Shown here: piece after piece, positions 43,304 to 51,224 of the stretch
Numbering within the stretch: position 1 is the first letter of the stretch
Layout of the letters: each line of letters opens with the position of its first letter
Made by a program: the position numbers and the translations under genes
Assembly: GCF_020216025.1 (NCBI RefSeq)
Contig: NZ_JAIWNC010000039.1
Span: 1-64,000, forward strand
Length of the DNA: 64,000 nt
Reading direction: 5' to 3'
Origin: Jidongwangia harbinensis
Lineage (GTDB): Bacteria > Actinomycetota > Actinomycetes > Mycobacteriales > Micromonosporaceae
The notes under the pieces: model-generated
What the model was told of the DNA's origin: nothing
Seen by the model: only the letters and a program-made list of their open reading frames with translations
Databases searched by the model: none

Positions 43304-44554
43304 TCAGGCATCACCGCTCGGCAGCACCAGTTCGAAGATGGCGCCGCCCTCCTCGGCGTTGTAGACCCGCAGCGTGCCGCCGTGCGCCTGGGCCACCCAG
43401 CGCACGATGGACAGGCCGAGGCCGCTCGACCCGCCGGTGCTGCTGAACCGGTCGAACGTGGAGCGGGCCAGCTCGGGGTCGATGCCCGGGCCGTGGTCCG
43501 CCACGATGATCCGGCCGCCCGCCACGGTGATGTGCACGACCGCCGCCTGACCGGGCACCCGGCCGTGCCGGACCGCGTTGTCCAGCAGGTTGGCGATGGC
43601 CCGCTGCAGCAGGGCCGGGTCGGCCTCCACCTTGGTCGGCGCGGTGGCGAGCGTGATCTGCGCGCCGTCCGCGGGCGTCTCGTCGACCACCGTGGTGACC
43701 AGCTGGTCCAGCCAGACCGGCTCGACGGCCAGCGGATCGACGCCGGCGGCCAGCCGGGCCCGGATCAGCACGCCGTCGATGATGGTGCCCATCCGCTGCG
43801 CCAGGTCCACGGTGCGCGGCAGCAGTTCGGTGCGGCGGTCCGGGTTGAGCAGGGCCGCCTCGGCCAGCGCCCGTAACGCCGCGACCGGTGTCCGCAGGTC
43901 GTGCGCGGCGTCCGCGAGCAGCGCCTCCTGCTGCTCCAGGACGCCCACCACCGGGCGTACCGCGCGGGCCGCCAGCAGGTGGCTGGTGGCGCCGACCGCG
44001 GCCAGCAGCAGCACGCAGCCGCCCACCAGCAGCAGCACGAACCGGCGGTGGGCGGCCCGGGCCGGACCGGCGTCGGCCAGCGCCACCACGGCGCCGACGA
44101 ACTGCCCGTTCGACTTGCGGAACGGTTCCACGCCGATCCGTACCGGCCGCCCGTCGGTGCCGGTGAGGTTCGCGTTGAGCAGCCGCCCGGTGGCCACCGC
44201 GTCGGCGGCCCACCCGGCCAGCACGGCCCGGTCCACCGCCGCGCAGTCCAACTCGCTGACGTAGCCGGTGAACCGCTCGGTGGCCCCGGGCAGGATGGCG
44301 AACTCGGGGCAGCCCCGGCTCAGCTCGTCCTCCGCCACGTCCACCGTGTTCACCGTGCCGTCGTACCCGACCAGCCGCACCACGCTCGCGGTGACCCGGC
44401 GCAGGTTGCCGTCCAACTCGGCCTCCCGCTCGGCGGTGTCCGCGCGGATCAGCAGCGTGCCGAGGACCAGCAGGCCGATGGTGGCGGCCCCGCACGACCA
44501 CACGGTGATCCGCCGCGGCAGCCGGCGCAGGTGGCCCAGCGCCGAGCCGGTCAC
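43304..44554 (-). CDS. Orphan sensor histidine kinase
   Basis: A 416-aa kinase with two membrane helices (about 18-36 and 172-190) around a 130-residue outer sensor segment that includes Cys82 and Cys104. The H-box has His218 (DAAHDLRTPVAALRAL), followed by the N-box LLDNAVRHG and glycine boxes ADHGPGIDP and GLGLSIV. It autophosphorylates on His and should pass phosphate to a response regulator, but none is encoded near it. The start is GTG 44554. It belongs to the same minus-strand run as the toxin and MoxR genes, and its sensor may monitor envelope state. Confidence 0.88.
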   Translation of the reverse strand: MTGSALGHLRRLPRRITVWSCGAATIGLLVLGTLLIRADTAEREAELDGNLRRVTASVVRLVGYDGTVNTVDVAEDELSRGCPEFAILPGATERFTGYVSELDCAAVDRAVLAGWAADAVATGRLLNANLTGTDGRPVRIGVEPFRKSNGQFVGAVVALADAGPARAAHRRFVLLLVGGCVLLLAAVGATSHLLAARAVRPVVGVLEQQEALLADAAHDLRTPVAALRALAEAALLNPDRRTELLPRTVDLAQRMGTIIDGVLIRARLAAGVDPLAVEPVWLDQLVTTVVDETPADGAQITLATAPTKVEADPALLQRAIANLLDNAVRHGRVPGQAAVVHITVAGGRIIVADHGPGIDPELARSTFDRFSSTGGSSGLGLSIVRWVAQAHGGTLRVYNAEEGGAIFELVLPSGDA

Positions 44555-44600
44555 GAGGCCGCGGGATCGATGGTCATCCGCTGGAGCGTAGGCCCTCCGG

Positions 44601-45056
44601 TCACGTCGGCGACAGCCGGAGCACGGCCTTGCCGTCGGCCACGGACAGCACCTCGATGCGCAGCCGGTTCAGCGTGAGCCGGGTGCCGGTCGTCCCGCCG
44701 GCCTGCATCATGCCGTCCTCGGCCACCACCCGGACCCGATCCGGTCCGGTGATCGAGACGGTCAGCCCGGCCAGCCCGACGTTCTTCCGCAGCGGGATCA
44801 CGGTGCGGCGGCTCACCTGGATCTCGCAGGTGCCGTCGTAGCACGGCTTGACGTCGGTGCCGGCCGACACCGGCGGCCGCACGCTCGGTGTGGCCGGGGG
44901 CGGGGCGCTCGGTGCGGTCGGCGGCGCGGCGGACGGCGCGGTCGCCGGGCCGGACGGGACCGCGAGCGGGCGGGTGTCCGGCTCGCCGGCGGCGCAGCCG
45001 GCCGCCGCGCCGAGCAGCACGGCGGCGCCGAGCAGCGCCCGCACCGGCCGGTTCAC
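44601..45056 (-). CDS. Putative lipoprotein, unknown function
   Basis: A 151-aa protein with a lipobox (LLGAAAGC), a Pro/Ala/Ser-rich linker (about 25-65) and a small beta domain with a likely disulfide (KPCYDGTCEIQVSRRTVIPL) ending in LSVADGKAVLRLSP. No known family was recognised. Start GTG 45056 overlaps the DUF805 stop by 4 bases. It may sit beside the histidine kinase sensor on the outer membrane face, but only position suggests this. Confidence 0.7.
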   Translation of the reverse strand: MNRPVRALLGAAVLLGAAAGCAAGEPDTRPLAVPSGPATAPSAAPPTAPSAPPPATPSVRPPVSAGTDVKPCYDGTCEIQVSRRTVIPLRKNVGLAGLTVSITGPDRVRVVAEDGMMQAGGTTGTRLTLNRLRIEVLSVADGKAVLRLSPT

Positions 45057-45469
45057 GGTTTCGCCCAGTCCGGTTCGGTGGACCACGGGTCCGGTCCGGA
45101 CGGCCGTTCCACCGCGTCCCGGGGATCCGGCCCGTGCCGGTTCGGCCCGCGCTCCCCGGGCAGCAGGAGCAGCACCAGCAGCGCGATGCCGCCGAACGGG
45201 ATGAACACGATGAGCTGCAGCCAGCCGGACTGCCCGGTGTCGTGCAGCCGCCGGGCGGCCAGCGCCACGCCCGGCACGATGGTGCCGAGGTAGTAGAGCG
45301 AGAACAGGGCGGAGAGCGCCTCCTGCCACACGGCCAGGCCGAGCAGGCCGGCCAGCACCAGCAGGTGGATCAGCACGAACATCCAGTACTCGCTGCGGCC
45401 GGCGCGGCCACGGAAGTCGACGTACCGCCGGAAGGCGGACAGGTAGGGTCCCAGCACACCGCTCGTCAT
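45053..45469 (-). CDS. DUF805 membrane protein
   Basis: A 138-aa protein matching DUF805: a short amphipathic N-terminus (YLSAFRRYVDFRGRAGRSEYWMFVL) and three or four hydrophobic helices with the family's ARRLHDTGQSGWLQL loop. Function is unknown. GGGAGGTG precedes ATG 45469, whose A is the last base of the Imm1 stop (TGATG), so translation is coupled. It may be unrelated to toxin immunity and simply share the operon. Confidence 0.85.
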   Translation of the reverse strand: MTSGVLGPYLSAFRRYVDFRGRAGRSEYWMFVLIHLLVLAGLLGLAVWQEALSALFSLYYLGTIVPGVALAARRLHDTGQSGWLQLIVFIPFGGIALLVLLLLPGERGPNRHGPDPRDAVERPSGPDPWSTEPDWAKP

Positions 45470-45849
45470 CACACCTCCCAGGAGAGGTCGTCGGGAAAGG
45501 CCGAGTCGCGGAGGTACGCGGTGAGCGCCCGCTCCACATCGGCCCGGCGGAGCAGCCACCGCATCGGCGTCGGCGTGGGCTGGCCGCCCAGCGTCGGCAC
45601 GATCTCACCGCTCGCCTCCGGGTCGCCCACCAGTTGCTGGAAGTCGCCCTCGTGGTGCCGGGTCAGCAGCCAACCGGCCGCGGTGACGGCCACGATGACC
45701 TCGGCCTCCTCCGTCTCGGCGTCGAGTCCGAACGAGAGGGTGGTCTCCTCCCGGCCCGCCCACTCGTCCAGCAGCCACCCGACATCGTCCGGACCGGCGA
45801 CCGTCCGCTCCACGCGGTCGTGACCGGATGACTCCACCAGCACGCGCAT
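45469..45849 (-). CDS. Imm1-family immunity protein
   Basis: A 126-aa cytoplasmic protein coupled by TGATG to the stop of the upstream HINT-deaminase toxin. It resembles the Imm1 family in length and in its alternating beta strands with a conserved-looking Trp (VGWLLDEWAGREETTLSFGLDAE, EVIVAVTAAGWLLTRHH) and a C-terminal helix (RRADVERALTAYLRDSAFP). Imm1 proteins neutralise deaminase and some other polymorphic toxins by binding their active site. Position plus fold pattern make this the likely antidote. Confidence 0.72.
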   Translation of the reverse strand: MRVLVESSGHDRVERTVAGPDDVGWLLDEWAGREETTLSFGLDAETEEAEVIVAVTAAGWLLTRHHEGDFQQLVGDPEASGEIVPTLGGQPTPTPMRWLLRRADVERALTAYLRDSAFPDDLSWEV

Positions 45850-48800
45850 CAGACGCTCTCCCGCAGGGTCCGGTATCCGCCGCCGCGGACGTACTGCCCG
45901 AGGTATCCGTTCGGGCCGACCACCGTCAGCGTGTCCAGGTTCAGATCCTTGGCATAGCCGGCCAGGCTGGAGCGACAGTAGCGGCAGGGTACGAGGCCGT
46001 CCACGTACAACGTCGCGTTTCCGCCGGCCGCCTGCGCCCGGGCCGCCTGCCCGAAGGCGTCGCCCTCGGCGTGCGTCATGGACTGTGGCGTCACCCCGGC
46101 CGGGCGCGGGTTGACCTGGCCGTGCCCGCTGATCCCGTAGAACTGCTGTCCGCCGACGTCGAGCCGGGACAGCACCACACTGTCCCCGGGCGGGGCGCCC
46201 AGTCCCTGGCGCATCCGGGCCAGGTCGTCCAGCCCGCCGCAGTTGTGCACGAGCACCGCGGTGGTACCCGCCGACACGTAATAGGTGTGCAGGTCCGCGA
46301 CGGTCAGGTTGTGCACCGTGGCGGCGGCCCGGTACGTCCGGGTGGAGACGACCTGCACGGTCCGCCCGGCGTCGGTGCGCAGCCGGGTCCGGGGCGCCAG
46401 CCGGTCGGCGTCGACCCAGGCGGCCCGGTCCGGGGCCCAGAACGGATGCCGGGCGGTGGCGGTCAGCACCTCGGTGCGGTCGCCGAGCGGGCCGTCGACG
46501 TCCACCACGACGTCCACGAGCGTCTTGTCGCCGGTGCCGGTGATCAGCCGGGTGACCGGCCGGGCCGCGGTGACCCCGGTGCCGGGATCGGTCGCCACCA
46601 CCAGCTCGCCGAGGCGCACGTCCTCGATCGGCCGCCGGGTGCCGTCGGCCAGCAGCACGGGCGTACCCGGTACGAAGCTGTTCGCCAGGTTGCAGGTCGG
46701 GGCGAGGTCGGCCCGGGCGAGCAGCTCGTCCATCCGGCGACGCGCCGCGGCGGAGTCGTCCAGGAACTTGAACAGCTTGGGCACCAGCGCGAACAGTTCC
46801 GGGGCCGCCTTGAGGGCCTTGCCGAACGGCAGCAGACCCACGATGGTCCACAGGCAGGCCTCGATGTTTCCCTCGCCGATGCACCGTTGCAGATCGGCGA
46901 TTCCGGTGAGCTCGAGGAACAGCTCCGGGGCGGTCTCCCGCAGGAAGTCGAGTACGCCCTTGTTCGCCAGGGCCTGCGCGTCCCGCAGTTCCTGCTGTTC
47001 GGCCGGACTGAGTGCAGCCAACGTGTCGGCCGACGGCGGGGGCGCGTTGCCGGCGGCGGCCAGTTCGGTGAGCCGCTTGCGGTCGGCCTCCTCCGCGCGC
47101 TGGGCGGCGGCCTGTGCCTCCACCGCGTGCTGCAGCGCCTGGGTGGCGGCCGCGGCGGCGCTGTCGGCGTACTCCTGGGCCTTGGTCGCGGCGCGCTGCG
47201 CGGTGGCCGCGTCCGCCTCGGCCGCGGTGGCCGCGGTCCGGGCGGCCTCGGCCTCGCCGGCCGCGGCCCGAGCGGCGCCGGCCGCCCGGTCGGCGTCCTG
47301 ACGCGCCGCGGCGGCGCTGCGCCCGGCGATGTTCGCGTCCCGGGCGGCCTCGTTCGCCGCCGCCCGCGCGCCGCGTGCGTCCTCCCGGGCCTGGGCGTCC
47401 GCCCGGCCGGCGCTGGCCGCCGCGGTCCGGGCGGCGGCACCGTCGGCCGCCGCCTCCGCGGCGGCGCGCTTCGCCTCGGCCGCCGAGGTGGCCGCGTCGG
47501 CGGCCGACCGGGCCGCCGCGGCCGCCGCGTCGAAGGCCGGCTTCACCTGGGCGTTGGCGTTCCGTGCGGCCTCCGCGGCGAGCCGGGCCGCTTCCACCGC
47601 CTCGGTCGCCCGGGCGGCCGCCGCCGCGGCCTGCTCGGCGCCGATGGTCCGGGCCTGCTCGACCACCTGGGCGACGAAGTCGGCGTCGATGTCCGCGCCG
47701 GTGAACGCGGTGACCATCCCGATCGCCGCGTTGTGCGGCTCCGCGATGCCCGCCGACGAGGCGCGCGCGGCGGACGCGGCGGTCACCGCGATCTCGGCCT
47801 GCGCGGCCGCGGCGACGGCCTCGGTGGTGGCCGCCTCCGCCTCCGACTGGGTCCGTTGCGCGGCCCACAGTGCCTGCACCGACTCGTTCGCCGCCTGCTC
47901 GGCCAGGCGCACCGCGGCGTTCGCCGCCTCGGCGGCCCGGGCCTCCTGTGCGGTGGCCTCCGCGGCCCGCGCGTCGGCCTCCAGCCGGGCCTGGTGCGCG
48001 ACCTTCGCCTCGGCCTCCGCGCGATCCGCGGCGGCGTCGGCCCGGGCGGCTGCCGCCTGGGCCTGGCGGGCGGCGGCCTCGGCCCGGCTCGCCGACCGGT
48101 GCGCCTCGGTGGCCGCGGATCCGGCGTTCGCCGCCGCGCCGGTGGCGGCGTGCGCCGAGGCCCGGGCGTTGCGGGCCGCGGTGCCGGCGGAGGTCGCGGC
48201 CCGCCCGGCCGTGTCCGCCTGGCGTTGCGCCTCCTCCTTGTCGGCGCCGCTCGCCATGGCCGCCGCCATCGCGGCCCGGGCCTGCGCCTCGGCGACCCGG
48301 GCCTGGTGCTCCCGCTCCGCCTTGAGCGCGGCGTCCCGGGCCAGTTCGGCGCGGTTCTCCTGCTCCCAGGCCCGGTCGTCGGCGGCCGAGGCGGCGCTTT
48401 CCGCCTGCTGGGCGCGCCGCCGTGCGTCCGCCGCCACCTGCGCCTGCGCGTCCGCGTTCCGGCGCGCGTTCGCCGCGGCCGCGGCCTGCCGTTCGGCGGT
48501 GGCGCGGTGGGTGGCCGTGTCGGCCCGTTCCTTCTCCGCGGTCTGCCGGGCGGCCCGGGCGGTCGCCGCCTCCGCCTCGGCGGTGCGCCGGTGCTGCCGG
48601 GTCCGTTCCGCGGCGGCCCAGGCCCGCGCCTCGGCGGCCTGGGCGGCCTCGCGGGCCTGCTTCGCCCGCGCCGCCGCCGTCTTGGCCGCGTTCGCCTGTG
48701 CCCGCGCCGCATCGGCAAGCCTGGCCGCAGCGGCGGCGTGTTGTTCGGCGTGCGCCCGCCACTGCACGGCCTGCCGCTCGTGCGCCTCGGCCCTGGCCTG

Positions 48801-49982
48801 CGCGGTCTGCGCGTTGTTCGTGGCGATGGTGGCGTCGACCGCGTGCGCCGCCGTGGTCGCGGCACCGACCGCCGCGGTGGCGGCCTGGTGCATGCCCTGC
48901 ACGATCAGCGACCATTCGGCGCCGTAGGTGAGTCCGGTGTCGACCAGCGTGTCGGCCGCCGCCACCGCGGCGGTGGCGGCGCTGCGCGCCCGCTCGGCGG
49001 CCTGCTGCGCGGCGGCGAGCTGGGCGGTCGTCTCGCCCTTCGCGACGTTCAGCCGGGTGGCCTTGGTGGCGGTGGGTTCGCCGCCGGCCAGGATGCGCTC
49101 GGCGGACCGGGCCGCGTTGGCGGCACCGGCCATCGCGTTCGCGGACCGTTGCAGTTCCCGGACCGCGTTGCCGTGCGCCCGGAGCAGGTGCCCGCGGGCC
49201 TCCGCCGCCCGCGCCGCCCGCTGGGCCAGGTCGGACAGTTCCTCGGCGGCCTTGTTGCGTGCCTCCAGGTCCTGCAGGTACCGCTCGCGTTCGGCCGCGT
49301 CGGCGTTCGCCGCGGTCAGGTAGCCGCCGTTCCAGAACGCCTCGACCGCGGCGTCGTCGCCGGCCACGGCGGCCTCCGCGGCCCGCTTCAGGTGCGACTC
49401 GGCCGGGGCCGAGGCGGCCAGCTGGGCGGCCCGTTCCCGGCGGAGGGTACGGCGCTCCCGTTCCGACTTGGCGGCCTGCTCGTCGCGGTCCCGGGCGATG
49501 TCCGCGCCGTACGCCAGGAACGCGGCCCGGTCCTGGTCGGTGCCGCGCAGCACCCGGGTGACCTCGGCGTTGAAGTAGCCGTTCGGCACGCCGGTGCCGG
49601 CCATCGGCCGGATGGTCGCCAGGTTCCGCCGGGCGGTCTCCTCGTGGCGCTGCTCCGCCTCCGCCACCAGCCGGGGATGGGTCTCCTCCAGGAAGTGCGG
49701 GATCGCGTTGTCGTCGTCGGCGGCCAGAGCGGCGGCCGCGGCCTCCCGGACCTCCGCCTCCTCGTGCAGCTCGGCGATGTTCACGACCAACCCGCGCAGC
49801 CGCGGGTCGGCCGGGAAGTCGACCCCGGTGCGGCCGTCCCACTGCTCGGTGACCAGTGGCGGGATGGGCAGCGGCGTGTCCTGGCGCACCGCCGCCGGGC
49901 GGGGTGCGGCGGCGGCCGGAGTGGCGTGCAGGCCACCGGCGAACAGCAGCGCGGCCAGCACGGCCGCGGCGTGGCGCCTCAT
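45849..49982 (-). CDS. ALF-repeat / HINT polymorphic toxin with cytidine-deaminase-like tip
   Basis: A 1377-aa exported toxin. After the signal peptide, ALF-type repeats (about 60-250; VREAAAAALAADDDNAIPHFLEE) lead into roughly 800 Ala-rich helical residues, probably a long coiled rod. A pretoxin HINT domain (about 1097-1248) begins at Cys1097 (CNLANSFVPGTPVLLADGT), holds TARHPFW and ends in VHNC, so it should self-cleave. The released tip (about 1249-1377) has the deaminase zinc motifs H1304-A-E1306 and P-C1333-RY-C1336, like SCP1.201/DddA-type nucleic-acid deaminases. ATG 49982 overlaps the upstream ALF gene stop; Imm1 follows directly. Confidence 0.86.
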   Translation of the reverse strand: MRRHAAAVLAALLFAGGLHATPAAAAPRPAAVRQDTPLPIPPLVTEQWDGRTGVDFPADPRLRGLVVNIAELHEEAEVREAAAAALAADDDNAIPHFLEETHPRLVAEAEQRHEETARRNLATIRPMAGTGVPNGYFNAEVTRVLRGTDQDRAAFLAYGADIARDRDEQAAKSERERRTLRRERAAQLAASAPAESHLKRAAEAAVAGDDAAVEAFWNGGYLTAANADAAERERYLQDLEARNKAAEELSDLAQRAARAAEARGHLLRAHGNAVRELQRSANAMAGAANAARSAERILAGGEPTATKATRLNVAKGETTAQLAAAQQAAERARSAATAAVAAADTLVDTGLTYGAEWSLIVQGMHQAATAAVGAATTAAHAVDATIATNNAQTAQARAEAHERQAVQWRAHAEQHAAAAARLADAARAQANAAKTAAARAKQAREAAQAAEARAWAAAERTRQHRRTAEAEAATARAARQTAEKERADTATHRATAERQAAAAANARRNADAQAQVAADARRRAQQAESAASAADDRAWEQENRAELARDAALKAEREHQARVAEAQARAAMAAAMASGADKEEAQRQADTAGRAATSAGTAARNARASAHAATGAAANAGSAATEAHRSASRAEAAARQAQAAAARADAAADRAEAEAKVAHQARLEADARAAEATAQEARAAEAANAAVRLAEQAANESVQALWAAQRTQSEAEAATTEAVAAAAQAEIAVTAASAARASSAGIAEPHNAAIGMVTAFTGADIDADFVAQVVEQARTIGAEQAAAAAARATEAVEAARLAAEAARNANAQVKPAFDAAAAAARSAADAATSAAEAKRAAAEAAADGAAARTAAASAGRADAQAREDARGARAAANEAARDANIAGRSAAAARQDADRAAGAARAAAGEAEAARTAATAAEADAATAQRAATKAQEYADSAAAAATQALQHAVEAQAAAQRAEEADRKRLTELAAAGNAPPPSADTLAALSPAEQQELRDAQALANKGVLDFLRETAPELFLELTGIADLQRCIGEGNIEACLWTIVGLLPFGKALKAAPELFALVPKLFKFLDDSAAARRRMDELLARADLAPTCNLANSFVPGTPVLLADGTRRPIEDVRLGELVVATDPGTGVTAARPVTRLITGTGDKTLVDVVVDVDGPLGDRTEVLTATARHPFWAPDRAAWVDADRLAPRTRLRTDAGRTVQVVSTRTYRAAATVHNLTVADLHTYYVSAGTTAVLVHNCGGLDDLARMRQGLGAPPGDSVVLSRLDVGGQQFYGISGHGQVNPRPAGVTPQSMTHAEGDAFGQAARAQAAGGNATLYVDGLVPCRYCRSSLAGYAKDLNLDTLTVVGPNGYLGQYVRGGGYRTLRESV

Positions 49983-51031
49983 CGGGCACCGCCGGACATG
50001 GCCAGTTCGCCGGCGAGCGCCTCGGCGTACAGGTTCTCCCAGTACGCGGCCTGTTCCGCGGCGTTCTGCCGCTCGGCCGCCCAGGTCTCCGCGGTGGTTC
50101 CGGCGGCACCGGCGATGGCCTCCCAGTTGATGCCGGTGGCACTCCCGGCCGCCTGCGCGACCTGCCGCCAGTTCGCGGCCTGCGCCTCGGCGTGCTGCTC
50201 GGCCCGCGCCCAGGCGACCCGGGCCGGCCCGGTGTGCGCGCCGGCCGTGGCCCAGGCGCGGGCCGCCGCGGCACGGGCCTGCTCGGCGGCCTCCCCGGCG
50301 GTGTCGCGGGCGGCCTGCTCGGCGGCCCGGGCATCGGCGACCAGGCGGACGGCCTGGGCGCGGCGGCGGACGTCCGCGTCGGCGCAGTTGATCCGGAACG
50401 CCTCCAGGTCCAGCGCGGAGGCGTTCACCCAGTCGTGCGCGAAGAAGTCCACCAGGTCGGCGTCGGTGGCGGCCGGGCGTGACGCGAACGTCGCCGCCGC
50501 GCGTACCTGTTCGCCGGGATCGTGGTCGCGCAGCAGGGCGACGAAGTCCCGGTCGGCCTGGGCCAGCGCCGCGGCCTGGGCCCCGGCGGCCTCGCGGGCC
50601 TGCCGGTCGCGTTCCTTGGCCTCGGCGTATCCGGTGCGGGCGAAGTACTCCTGCTGCGCCGCGGTGCCGTAGTAGGCCGCCTCGGCCGCCGCGTGCACCT
50701 CGGGCGCGAACTCCGCGGTGTGGGTCTCCAGGACGCGGCGGGCGAAGTCGGCGTTACGCACCTTGGCCTGGGCGGCCCGGCGTACCGCGTAGTCGAAGTC
50801 GGAGGCGAAGAACCGGGCTATCGCGGCGTCCACATTGCTGCTGATCAGGGCGGCCCAGGCGGTCGCCTTGACGGTGGACCGCGGGTCGGCCCGGGCCAGC
50901 AGGCGCACGTACGCCCGGTCGGCGGCGCTCGCGGTCGAGGCGGTCGCCGGTGTCGGCGGCAGCGCGCAGATCGAGACGGCGGCCATGGCCACGGTCACCA
51001 ACGACGCCCGGATTCGTGCAGTCGCAAACAT
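49979..51031 (-). CDS. Secreted ALF-repeat protein
   Basis: A 350-aa exported protein made almost wholly of Ala-rich helical ALF-type repeats (AYVRLLARADPRSTVKATAWAALISSNVDAAIARFFASDFDYAV; EVHAAAEAAYYGTAAQQEYFARTGY), with a short Gln/Trp-rich C-terminal helix region. There is no enzymatic domain. It is the first gene of the toxin operon and shares its repeat type with the toxin and with the divergent GH16 protein, so the three may meet on the cell surface. ATG 51031 is preceded by GGTGGGGAA. Confidence 0.78.
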   Translation of the reverse strand: MFATARIRASLVTVAMAAVSICALPPTPATASTASAADRAYVRLLARADPRSTVKATAWAALISSNVDAAIARFFASDFDYAVRRAAQAKVRNADFARRVLETHTAEFAPEVHAAAEAAYYGTAAQQEYFARTGYAEAKERDRQAREAAGAQAAALAQADRDFVALLRDHDPGEQVRAAATFASRPAATDADLVDFFAHDWVNASALDLEAFRINCADADVRRRAQAVRLVADARAAEQAARDTAGEAAEQARAAAARAWATAGAHTGPARVAWARAEQHAEAQAANWRQVAQAAGSATGINWEAIAGAAGTTAETWAAERQNAAEQAAYWENLYAEALAGELAMSGGAR

Positions 51032-51078
51032 GGAGATTCCCCACCCGAGACGGAATGTCGGAGCGGAGCTAAACACCT

Positions 51079-51148
51079 TTCCGGCACCCCGGCGGGCGGA
51101 TGGCCGGAAGCGGACTTTCGCTTGCCTGGCAAGGGATTCCGGCACCCC
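51079..51148. promoter_or_regulatory. Repeats in the divergent ALF promoter region
   Basis: The 193-bp region between the ALF operon and the ALF-GH16 gene holds two direct copies of TTCCGGCACCCC (51079-51090 and 51137-51148), 58 bp apart, and a 13-bp palindrome CTTGCCTGGCAAG (51121-51133). These are candidate sites for joint control of both transcripts; no regulator can be named. Confidence 0.45.
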
Positions 51149-51224
51149 GCGGGCAATGTATCGGGGCTGGAGGACGGTTGTATCGGCGGCGTTATAAGTG
51201 TGGTGCGAACCTGTGGGAGGAAGC

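Noticed and set aside
44551..44577. Eight-codon frame MTIDPAAS just before the kinase GTG
   Set aside because: It overlaps the kinase start and could be a coupling leader peptide, but nothing beyond position supports it.
45828..50672. 1614-codon plus-strand frame opposite the HINT toxin
   Set aside because: Its Gly/Arg/Leu repeats mirror the Ala-rich coding strand. The opposite genes overlap neatly as an operon.
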